Notes under the pieces: generated by a model | The model's database searches: none | What the model saw: the letters and a program-made list of their open reading frames with translations, nothing else | What the model was told of the DNA's origin: nothing | Position numbers and translations under genes: made by a program | Source: Draconibacterium sp. | GTDB lineage: Bacteria; Bacteroidota; Bacteroidia; Bacteroidales; Prolixibacteraceae | Length of the DNA: 6,024 nucleotides | Assembly (NCBI GenBank): GCA_027011835.1 | Contig: JALUZN010000429.1 | Span: forward strand, 1-6,024 | Direction: 5' to 3' | In this document: piece after piece, positions 1 to 6,024 of the stretch | How positions within the stretch are numbered: position 1 is the first letter of the stretch | How the letters are laid out: each line of letters begins with the position of its first letter

Positions 1-106
1 TTTACTCAATTCCTTGCATTTTAACACATGGTATTTAAATGAGATATTAACATATATTGTTGATATAATGGACTTTAAATCAATAATCACATAAAATCAG
101 CAGACT

Positions 107-226
107 CTACTTATACAATAACGCAACTGCCGAAATGGGAACAACAGCCAACGCTGTAAATGCTTCATCGATAATAAAACTGTTTGGATGGTGGTGTTGA
201 GTATAGTAAAGATTAAAAATAAGCAA
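107..226 (-). other. Coding-like 39-codon open stretch downstream of the protease, possible gene remnant or small ORF
   Basis: On the minus strand a frame opens after a TAA (229-227), overlaps the last protease codons out of frame, and runs to a TAG at 109-107. Its second half reads IDEAFTALAVVPISAVALLY with mixed, coding-like codons, and it is richer in G and C than the AT-rich sequence at 1-106. There is no ATG; the only candidate start is a TTG at 226-224 with no ribosome site. It could be the end of a decayed gene for a membrane-type protein or a chance open frame. I do not recognise it. The rest of 1-212 shows nothing I can name. Confidence 0.18.
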
Positions 227-3200
227 TTATAAATTTCTCAACTATTATTTTGTTGTCGGAAATTATTTGAACAGAGTAGATGCCCGGGTGTAAGAAGCTC
301 AGATTAAGTTGTTTAATGAATTTCTCTTTTTCTCCTTTAAAATTTCCCGAGTACACCAACGAACCATTTTTCGAGAAGACCCTTATAATGTATTCGCCAG
401 CTACATTATCCATAAGTAAATTAAGTTTACCCTGAGAAGGATTGGGGAAAATTTTCAGAAAAGGTTCCGAGTCATTTTCCTGATTCGAATCGTCTAAAAT
501 TGTAATCTTAATCTCGTCGGAACCACTACACCCGAACTCATCGGCAACTGATACCGAAAATGTATGTATTCCAAATCCGTCTGTTCCCGAAACCAAAACC
601 GATTGCGTATTCTTACCATTATTCCAAAGGTAACTTACAAAACCGTTACCGGCATCAAGCGTAACACTTTCAGAAGCAAATATATTAAAATCGATACCTA
701 AATTAATAACGGGTAGTGGTACAACATTAAGGTTTAATAATACTGTTGAGTCGCACCCAAATTCATTGGAAAAATGGTGTTCGTAACTTCCGCTTTCTGA
801 ATATTTGGCTCCATCGAAGGTGTAAATAGTTCCTTCGCAAATGTTTTCGTTTAATATGGTTCGGCTCACCGGATTTACCGTAAGTTGAAGGTTTATTGTG
901 GAATCGCAGCCAAATTTATTGCTTAAAATATCAGTGTAATTCCCTGATGTTTTATAAACCGAGCTCGCTCCAATTACAACGCTGTCGCCTTCGCAAATTG
1001 TACGTTCAATTAATGTGTCGTTTAATGGATGCACCGTCAATTGTAGCGTAACAGTAGAGTCGCACCCTAAAAATCCGTTTAAAACATTGGTATAACTTCC
1101 CTCGTTTTTATAAGCCAAATTTCCCACGATTACACTGTCTCCGAAACAAATTGTCTGTTCCAGAAAAGTGTTGTGAACCGGATTCACTGTTAACGACAAA
1201 GTAACTAACGAATCGCAGCCAAAACGGTTAATTAAATGTTCTTCGTAAACACCGGTTTCGTTATAAATCGAATTTCCAACTTGCACATTATCGCCTTCGC
1301 AAAGAGTAACTTCGAGCAACGAATCGGTTATTGGATTTACCGTTAAATGAAGAATAATTATGGAGTCGCAGCCAAAACGATTAGAAAATGTATTTTCGAA
1401 AGTTCCTGATTCGTGAAAAACAAAAGGTCCGACAGTTACCGAATCGCCATTACAAATAGTTTTTTCAATAGTTGTTTTCTGATCGGGATTTACAATTAGA
1501 TTTAACGTAACAAGCGAATCGCACCCAAATTTATTTGTAAGCATCTTTTCGAAAGTTCCTGACTGAGTATAAACAGAATCACCTATTTTTACACTGTCGC
1601 CGGCACAAATTGTTTTTGAAATAAGCGTATCTGAAGGTAAACTCACAGTAAGGTTTAAAACGATTAGCGAATCGCAACCGGTTGAATTTGTTAATGTTTT
1701 TGTGTACGTTCCCGTTTCCGAATAGAATGATCCGGCAATTTCAAAAGGATTTCCTTTACAAGTAGATTCGTTTAAAGTAGTTATTTCAGGCTGGCGAACT
1801 TCGAGGTTTAAAGTAACTACCGAATCGCAACCAAATTGGTTTGTAAAGGTTTCGATGTAAACTCCCGATTCTTTATAAAACAAATTACTAATTGCGATAC
1901 TATCGCCACTGCAAACCGACTTTTCGAGAATGGTGTCGTTTTGTGGATTCACGGTTAAATTAAGTACAATTACCGAGTCGCAACCACTTTGTCCGGTAAA
2001 AGTAAATTCGTAAATTCCATCTGTTTTATAAAACTGATTGCGAAATTCTACACTGTCGCCCGCGCAAATAGTTTTTGAAAAAATAGTTGCATCGGGGGGA
2101 CAATACATGAAAATGTTATCGGTAAATGCAAAGTCATTATCCGTTTCAATTTCTTCTATTACTTCGTTCCGATTATCAATAATATAGCCAATGTAATATC
2201 CTCCCCGGCTAATTTTACCTTCGAGCGAAGTAATATCAATAGAAACTGAGTCTTGCAAGTTGCCGTTAATATTCAAACTGTTAATCATTTTCTCTTCTAT
2301 CAGCAGATCGGAAGTGGTAATTTGCTTGTCGGCTGATAGGTAATAACCAATTTTTGTTGGATTAGAAACCGCTTTTCCACTGTTTTCTACTTGTAACGAA
2401 ATATTTATTTGGGTACTTGATACATCTAAAGTGTTTTCGGTAGCATTAAAGGTAAGATTTGGAAAAACTCGTAATTTCGGGGTATTGAATGTAAATCTGT
2501 TATCCGATTCGTTCTCTTCTTCGATAACATAATTCGGATCAATAATGTATCCAATGTAATAGTTTCCCGCCGGTAAATCGGGCAGCAACTCATTTACATT
2601 TATTTGAAGCGATTTTGTGGAAACATTGTTTGGGTTTAGTTCTTCAATATTAGCTTCACCCAGAAAGTATCCCGATGTTGAAACAGGATTTCTTTGCGAA
2701 GCGTAAAAGGCTATTTTACAAGGATCTGATTTTAAATCACCACTGTTTTTTACCTGCATGCTAGCTGAAATATCGGAGCCGTTAATATTAAGTTGATTTT
2801 GGTTGGAGGTAAAAGTGAGGTTCGGAATAAAATAATTATCAACCTTTGCACCGGTATAAGTGAAGTTGTTATCATCTTCGTTCGATTCATTTACACTGTT
2901 TTCGTAGTCGATAACATATCCCACAAAATAATTGCCGGCAGGAAGAGACGGTACTTCAGTTAAAACATTTGCCGAGAAAGTTTGAGATGAAGTTTCTCCA
3001 GCATCGAGAGAAGGCAGAGCTAACTCTCCAATAAAATAATCGGATGTTGTAACCGGATTATTTTGCGAAACATAAAAGCCAATTTTACATGACCCTGAAG
3101 CCAAACTTCCGCTATTAACAGCCTGTAAATTAACCGAAACATCGTATCCGTTAATTACGAAATTATTTTGTGCCGACTGAAAGGTTAAATTTGAAATTGC

Positions 3201-5084
3201 TACAATTTGAACTTGGTCTGACGTAAAAGCAAACTTATTGTTTTCTTCAATAAGTTCATCTACATTGTTTTGATAATCAATAATGTAGCCAACATAATAA
3301 TTTCCCGAAGGAATAACCGGGTTAACAGTTGCCGCATTTTTTATGAAGTTCAGGTTTTTACTTTCTCCAGAATTTAATCCACTTAAATAGTTTGAACCGA
3401 CAAAGTAATCCGAAGTGGTAATTATTGTATCCGAAGAGAGGTAATAACCAACGCTGAATGCTCCTGCATTCTGATTTTCCACATTTAAAACCTGCATGTC
3501 AACATCAATTACAGAAGAATTAATGCTAAGTGTATTTGTTGTCGGATTATAGGTTAAATCGCTTCCTAATTCGACTCCTGTACCGAGCGAAAAACGAAGT
3601 GTGCTGCCATCGAGCGTAATATCTTTAATATCGATACCGGTAAGTTTATTATCGTAAGTTTGTGCATCGGGATTTGAAAGATCGTTAAAAGCAGTGTTTC
3701 CTGAAGAGCCGGGGAAAAGGTCTCCCGCATCGCCACGGTTTACATTATCATCGAGTTGGTTTAACCCGTCGGCCTCCTCTAAATCTGAAACTTTATTGTT
3801 TTCGTCGCTGTTGTCACTTCTATTCGAATTTATATGAAAAATAGCCAATCCCGATCCGGGCAGCGCTTCGTCGAACCCGATTTTATATCGATTTTCGAGT
3901 AAAAAATATTCATTAGAATTTGGCGTTGTCAGTTTATAGCACTGCGTTCCTGATGCTGCTGGAGTAAGCGAGTAATCGCCTTGCGCACTAATAACTGTTG
4001 GTGTAATCCAGCCTAGTTTTTCGCGCGACCAGGCAGAAAGCAATGCCGGTGTTCTTTCGTGGTTTAGCCAGGCTCCCGAAGCCATTAGCGCCCATTTCCC
4101 AAGTCCTTCCGAATCTCCATTGCTATCGTTTGTATCGTAAAGGTCGGGAAGTCCAAGAGCATGCCCAAATTCGTGACAGAAAACTCCAATTCCAACCATT
4201 CCGTAGCTACGTGTTTCGGGCTGAATAACATACGAATTAATGGTAACTCCATCGTAATTCCGTGCTGATCCTCCAAGCCCCCAACTGTGCGACCAAATGT
4301 ACTGTGTTTGCGATCCCTCTTCGGCTCCGGGACCGGAGTGAACAACAATCAGGTTGTCAACATATCCATCGCCGTCGTTATCGTAAATCGAAAAATCGAT
4401 GCCGGCTGCCTCTGCCGCATCAACAGCTTCTCCAACCAACTCTTTTGCCCTTGAATCACCATTGTCATCACCGTAATATAAATAGTCCTCTTTCGCAAGG
4501 TACCAGCCGGCAACATCTACCGATATCGATAAATTTCCATCAGAAGCCTGATAATAGTAATCGTGAAATGAACCCGTTCCATTGTAGTTCAGCTGGTTCA
4601 TCATATTATGAAAGCCGGGAACAGTATATGTACTGTCGAGGTCGGGGTATTTTATAAGTAACATTAATACTTTGCGTGCACCACTATTGGGGAATGAATG
4701 TTGGGGTTCATTCTCGGCACTTTTGAATTTTATTTGAGAATTGCTGTTCTTACTTATTAAATATCTGGGAATCTGTTTTAAGAATTTTTTGACAGCATCA
4801 TCTCGCTCAGAAATATTTTTAGCCTGAAAACCTGAGAAATACAGATTCCCGGCTTTATTTAATCGGGCAAATTCATAATAACCACTGCTATCCCGAAGAA
4901 TTGTATATCCATCTTCAGTAACTTTGTAGTGGTTAAATTCATCGCCTTTACCAAAAACCGTAAGTTTTGTTCCGTCCGGCTGTGTAACCTCAATAGGATT
5001 GGGCGATGCCGAAATGTAAGACTTTTGCCCCGCTCCACTCAAACTATAGAACAGCAGGAAAGTTAGAAAAAAGAAATGTCTCAT
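213..5084 (-). CDS. Secreted M6-family zinc metalloprotease with CARDB and 51-residue repeats and a T9SS sorting domain
   Basis: Seen: 1623 residues. Residues 1-19 form a signal peptide (Arg2, hydrophobic core 4-15, cleavage near 18-20). Residues 25-90 resemble the N-terminal region common in M6 proteases (QPDGT, GDEF, EDGYTI). The catalytic domain spans about 135-500: a DNDGDG calcium-type loop at 235-240, zinc motif HEFGHALGLPD (His304, Glu305, His308, Gly311, Asp314) and a WALM Met-turn (Met334). Four CARDB-like domains follow (508-992), then nine 51-residue repeats (997-1456), a PKD/Ig-like domain (1457-1530) and a T9SS type A tail (1542-1623). The start is fixed by a TAA stop immediately before the ATG and by the signal peptide; there is no clear Shine-Dalgarno site. 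Family knowledge: M6 enzymes are extracellular proteases related to immune inhibitor A. Inference: Sec export, then T9SS secretion with the tail removed; the substrate is unknown. All visible catalytic motifs are intact and the frame is unbroken. Confidence 0.93.
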   Translation of the reverse strand: MRHFFFLTFLLFYSLSGAGQKSYISASPNPIEVTQPDGTKLTVFGKGDEFNHYKVTEDGYTILRDSSGYYEFARLNKAGNLYFSGFQAKNISERDDAVKKFLKQIPRYLISKNSNSQIKFKSAENEPQHSFPNSGARKVLMLLIKYPDLDSTYTVPGFHNMMNQLNYNGTGSFHDYYYQASDGNLSISVDVAGWYLAKEDYLYYGDDNGDSRAKELVGEAVDAAEAAGIDFSIYDNDGDGYVDNLIVVHSGPGAEEGSQTQYIWSHSWGLGGSARNYDGVTINSYVIQPETRSYGMVGIGVFCHEFGHALGLPDLYDTNDSNGDSEGLGKWALMASGAWLNHERTPALLSAWSREKLGWITPTVISAQGDYSLTPAASGTQCYKLTTPNSNEYFLLENRYKIGFDEALPGSGLAIFHINSNRSDNSDENNKVSDLEEADGLNQLDDNVNRGDAGDLFPGSSGNTAFNDLSNPDAQTYDNKLTGIDIKDITLDGSTLRFSLGTGVELGSDLTYNPTTNTLSINSSVIDVDMQVLNVENQNAGAFSVGYYLSSDTIITTSDYFVGSNYLSGLNSGESKNLNFIKNAATVNPVIPSGNYYVGYIIDYQNNVDELIEENNKFAFTSDQVQIVAISNLTFQSAQNNFVINGYDVSVNLQAVNSGSLASGSCKIGFYVSQNNPVTTSDYFIGELALPSLDAGETSSQTFSANVLTEVPSLPAGNYFVGYVIDYENSVNESNEDDNNFTYTGAKVDNYFIPNLTFTSNQNQLNINGSDISASMQVKNSGDLKSDPCKIAFYASQRNPVSTSGYFLGEANIEELNPNNVSTKSLQINVNELLPDLPAGNYYIGYIIDPNYVIEEENESDNRFTFNTPKLRVFPNLTFNATENTLDVSSTQINISLQVENSGKAVSNPTKIGYYLSADKQITTSDLLIEEKMINSLNINGNLQDSVSIDITSLEGKISRGGYYIGYIIDNRNEVIEEIETDNDFAFTDNIFMYCPPDATIFSKTICAGDSVEFRNQFYKTDGIYEFTFTGQSGCDSVIVLNLTVNPQNDTILEKSVCSGDSIAISNLFYKESGVYIETFTNQFGCDSVVTLNLEVRQPEITTLNESTCKGNPFEIAGSFYSETGTYTKTLTNSTGCDSLIVLNLTVSLPSDTLISKTICAGDSVKIGDSVYTQSGTFEKMLTNKFGCDSLVTLNLIVNPDQKTTIEKTICNGDSVTVGPFVFHESGTFENTFSNRFGCDSIIILHLTVNPITDSLLEVTLCEGDNVQVGNSIYNETGVYEEHLINRFGCDSLVTLSLTVNPVHNTFLEQTICFGDSVIVGNLAYKNEGSYTNVLNGFLGCDSTVTLQLTVHPLNDTLIERTICEGDSVVIGASSVYKTSGNYTDILSNKFGCDSTINLQLTVNPVSRTILNENICEGTIYTFDGAKYSESGSYEHHFSNEFGCDSTVLLNLNVVPLPVINLGIDFNIFASESVTLDAGNGFVSYLWNNGKNTQSVLVSGTDGFGIHTFSVSVADEFGCSGSDEIKITILDDSNQENDSEPFLKIFPNPSQGKLNLLMDNVAGEYIIRVFSKNGSLVYSGNFKGEKEKFIKQLNLSFLHPGIYSVQIISDNKIIVEKFIIAYF
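216..461 (-). other. T9SS type A C-terminal sorting domain of the protease
   Basis: Codons 1542-1623 match the Por secretion tail (TIGR04183 type): FLKIFPNPSQGKLNLLMDN at the front, a central (I/V)RVFSKNGSLVYSG strand, an LSFLHPGIYSVQI strand, and a lysine-containing end strand finishing KFIIAYF. In known T9SS cargo this domain is recognised at the outer membrane and removed while the protein is released or attached to A-type lipopolysaccharide. It shows that the final location is outside the cell. Confidence 0.92.
495..716 (-). other. PKD/Ig-like domain of the protease
   Basis: Codons 1457-1530 form a single beta-sandwich domain between the 51-residue repeats and the sorting tail. Visible hallmarks are the run SVTLDAGNG, then SYLWNNGKNTQSV, then a FSVSVADEFGCSGSD end strand. 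This pattern is very common just before T9SS tails in Bacteroidota secreted proteins. It has one cysteine (1519), unlike the paired cysteines of the repeats before it. Confidence 0.75.
717..2096 (-). repeat. Nine tandem 51-residue (153-bp) cysteine-pair repeats inside the protease gene
   Basis: Codons 997-1456 are nine consecutive units. Eight are exactly 51 residues and unit 8 is 52. Each unit reads roughly C-x-GDSV, an aromatic residue, SGxY, FGCDS, then VTLNLTVNP. The first cysteines are at 1007, 1058, 1109, 1160, 1211, 1262, 1313, 1364 and 1416. The second are at 1035, 1086, 1137, 1188, 1239, 1290, 1341, 1393 and 1444. The pair is always 28 residues apart, except 29 in unit 8. GDS is altered in unit 3 (GNP), unit 6 (GDN) and unit 9 (GTI). 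At DNA level the FGCDS segment is the best conserved (variants of gaatcgcaacc about every 153 bp on the + strand), while the rest has drifted, so the array is old rather than a fresh duplication. Inference: small beta domains, each probably closed by one disulphide, forming a stalk between the CARDB domains and the sorting domain. Confidence 0.93.
2109..3563 (-). other. Four tandem CARDB-like domains in the protease
   Basis: Codons 508-992 encode four related domains: 508-629, 631-752, 754-873 and 875-992. Each opens with a (S/N)LT(Y/F) strand, with the Leu at 510, 633, 756 and 877, giving periods of 123, 123 and 121. Each continues through a (V/L)QxxNxG-type strand and a GYYLS- or FYxSQ-type strand with TTSDY or similar. 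Each ends with GNYY(V/I)GY(I/V)ID followed by an acidic segment rich in Glu, Asp and Asn and then F-(A/T)-(F/Y). This fits CARDB (cell adhesion related domain in bacteria) beta-sandwiches. The acidic end loops could bind calcium, which is inference. They probably hold the catalytic domain away from the cell surface or mediate binding to a substrate or matrix. Confidence 0.8.
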
Positions 5085-5113
5085 TTAATGGTCGTCCGCT
5101 TTGTATTTGAGTG

Positions 5114-5143
5114 CTAATTTATAATAATTTCATTGAGTATCAA
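5114..5143 (-). promoter_or_regulatory. Candidate Bacteroidota-type promoter for the protease gene
   Basis: On the minus strand, TTG (5143-5141) lies 19 bp upstream of TAAATTAG (5121-5114). The latter matches the Bacteroidota -7 consensus TAnnTTTG at five of its six fixed positions. The spacing fits the -33/-7 layout known for this phylum. Transcription would start near 5107 and leave a leader of about 20-25 nt before the ATG at 5084. The -33 element lies inside the last codons of cobQ. The sequence is AT-rich, so a chance match is possible. Confidence 0.38.
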
Positions 5144-6024
5144 TTTTTATCGATTGATAAATGTATTTCATATCGGTGCATTCGCGAATCAATTGTGCCA
5201 GTTTATCGTACTGTTCCTCTTTAAATTGTTTAAAGTTAATCTCCGAATCAACCTCTTTCCCCGAAGCTGCCAAAATGGTTTTTACAATTTCAATATTATC
5301 GAAAATGCCGTGAATGTATGTTCCCCACGTTTTCTCGTTTAGAAACCACCCATCGTTTTTTTCGTTTTCTATTTTACAAGTTGGCGAATCTTGGGTCGAA
5401 ATGGTTTCGCCCATGTGAATTTCGTAACCTTCTCCTTTTAAATTTCTCTGAAAAACAAAGTTACACTGACGGGTTGTTTTCTCTCCGGTTAATGTTGTTT
5501 GTACGGGTAAGATTCCCAGTCCCGGAATTTTTTCAATCTCACCTTCAATATGGTTGGGGTCGTAAATCCATTCGCCCATTATTTGAAAGCCACCACATAT
5601 TCCGTAAACTGCTTTTTGTTGCTTGTGAGCTTTTTTTATGGCTGCTGCCATTCCGCGTTGCTGTAAAAAAATCATATCGGCGATTGTGTTTTTTGAACCG
5701 GGAACAATTACAATATCGGCCTGATTTAAATCGGTGGGACTAGCAGCGTAAAACAGATTTACTTCGGGCAACTGCTCGAGCAGATTAAAATCGGTGAAAT
5801 TCGACATGTGGCGCAACAAAACTACGGCAATATTTATTTTCCCGGCAACCGGACTGAATTGCTTTTTATCGACTACAACAGAATCTTCGTCGTCGATAAA
5901 TATATCTCTGAAATAGGGAATTACTGCAACCACCGGCACGCCGCACAACTCTTCCAGTTTTTTTCGGCCATCGGTAAAGAGCGAAATGTCGCCCCTGAAT
6001 TTATTGATGACAATTCCTTTTATT
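5130..6024 (-). CDS. cobQ: Cobyric acid synthase, glutamine-hydrolysing (3' part; 5' end outside window)
   Basis: Cobyric acid synthase amidates four peripheral carboxylates (b, d, e, g) of adenosylcobyrinic a,c-diamide, using glutamine and ATP, in cytoplasmic cobalamin biosynthesis. The frame stays open to the window edge, so 297 C-terminal residues are visible. Numbered from the first visible residue, 1-50 are the end of the N-terminal ATP-binding domain: INKFRGD, then GVPVVAVIPY, then the EDS motif. The class I glutamine amidotransferase (GATase_3) domain follows: VPGSKNT near 108, nucleophile Cys143 in YGICGGFQIMGE, GYEIHMGE near 200, and catalytic His238 in GTYIHGIFDN. The family is about 490-510 residues long, so roughly 200 N-terminal residues are missing. 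A TTG at 5948 is an internal Leu codon within conserved sequence, not the start. The stop is TGA at 5130-5132. The motifs are intact, so it looks functional. cbiP is the equivalent name in the anaerobic pathway. Confidence 0.95.
   Translation of the reverse strand, partial: IKGIVINKFRGDISLFTDGRKKLEELCGVPVVAVIPYFRDIFIDDEDSVVVDKKQFSPVAGKINIAVVLLRHMSNFTDFNLLEQLPEVNLFYAASPTDLNQADIVIVPGSKNTIADMIFLQQRGMAAAIKKAHKQQKAVYGICGGFQIMGEWIYDPNHIEGEIEKIPGLGILPVQTTLTGEKTTRQCNFVFQRNLKGEGYEIHMGETISTQDSPTCKIENEKNDGWFLNEKTWGTYIHGIFDNIEIVKTILAASGKEVDSEINFKQFKEEQYDKLAQLIRECTDMKYIYQSIKIDTQ
5138..5159. repeat. Short perfect inverted repeat at the end of cobQ
   Basis: TATCAAT (5138-5144) and ATTGATA (5153-5159) are perfect 7-bp inverted arms around an 8-nt spacer. 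They sit within the last codons of cobQ and overlap the candidate -33 element of the protease promoter. The arms are AT-rich and no T-run follows on the minus strand, so it is not a convincing terminator. It could be a regulator site or a chance product of codon choice. Confidence 0.3.

Noticed and set aside
1..106. TATAAT at 64-69 as a + strand promoter
   Set aside because: It is a chance match in AT-rich sequence. Bacteroidota do not use this element, and no + strand gene follows within the window.
99..111. Small hairpin (minus strand AGTAG-AGT-CTGCT followed by GATTTTAT) as the terminator of the protease gene
   Set aside because: The stem is only 5 bp with a G-T pair and a 3-nt loop, and the T-run is short. 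It lies about 100 bp past the stop codon, so it is too weak to call.
717..2096. 153-bp repeats as a CRISPR array or DNA satellite
   Set aside because: The repeats are in-frame protein units with diverged DNA and no short identical repeats separated by unique spacers.
4043..4657. Open frames opposite or overlapping the protease domain (+ strand 4043-4228 and 4262-4657, minus strand 4085-4348 in another frame)
   Set aside because: They lie wholly inside the catalytic domain coding sequence, have low-complexity or arginine/histidine-rich translations, and show no recognisable motif. They are shadows of the M6 frame.
213..5084. SprB-like gliding adhesin
   Set aside because: The long repeat array and T9SS export recall SprB, but the intact HEFGH zinc site and M6 N-terminal region identify a protease, and the type A tail differs from SprB's type B end.
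5085..5129. Cobalamin riboswitch between cobQ and the protease
   Set aside because: The gap is only 45 bp and lacks a B12-box-like sequence; a cobalamin riboswitch needs well over 100 nt.
5133..5743. Open frames on the + strand opposite cobQ (5133-5342 and 5318-5743)
   Set aside because: They are antisense to well-conserved CobQ sequence, including the catalytic Cys and His, and have no domain or start signal of their own.
5948..5948. TTG at 5948-5946 as the start of cobQ
   Set aside because: The frame stays open upstream to the window edge, and that sequence reads as conserved CobQ (INKFRGD, SLFTDG). The TTG is an internal Leu codon.

Overview
The window most likely comes from a member of the Bacteroidota. 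The main evidence is a very long secreted protein that ends in a type IX secretion system (T9SS) type A sorting domain, a signal confined to that phylum and close relatives. AT-rich sequence, weak Shine-Dalgarno signals and a candidate -33/-7 promoter of the Bacteroidota type agree. A marine or sediment Bacteroidales/Marinilabiliales-like organism is plausible, but the sequence alone does not settle the genus.

Both supported genes are on the minus strand, so the window reads from right to left. From 6024 down to 5130 lies the 3' part of cobQ (cobyric acid synthase). Its N-terminal half is outside the window. After a 45-bp gap that holds a candidate promoter comes one 1623-codon gene (5084 to 213), which fills 81% of the window. 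It encodes a modular secreted metalloprotease: signal peptide, M6-type N-terminal region, M6 zinc-protease domain, four CARDB-like domains of about 120 residues, nine tandem 51-residue repeats each with a fixed cysteine pair, one PKD/Ig-like domain, and the T9SS C-terminal sorting domain. The last 212 bp (1-212) lie downstream of it and hold no certain gene. They do contain a short minus-strand open stretch with coding-like composition.

The two genes have no obvious functional link. CobQ is a cytoplasmic enzyme of cobalamin biosynthesis, and the protease is an exported, probably surface-attached or released enzyme. The candidate promoter and the 45-bp gap suggest the protease has its own transcription start, although read-through from cobQ is possible.

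I see no mobile element, CRISPR array, tRNA/rRNA or defence-like gene set. The most unusual item is the strictly periodic 9 x 51-residue cysteine-pair array in the protease stalk.
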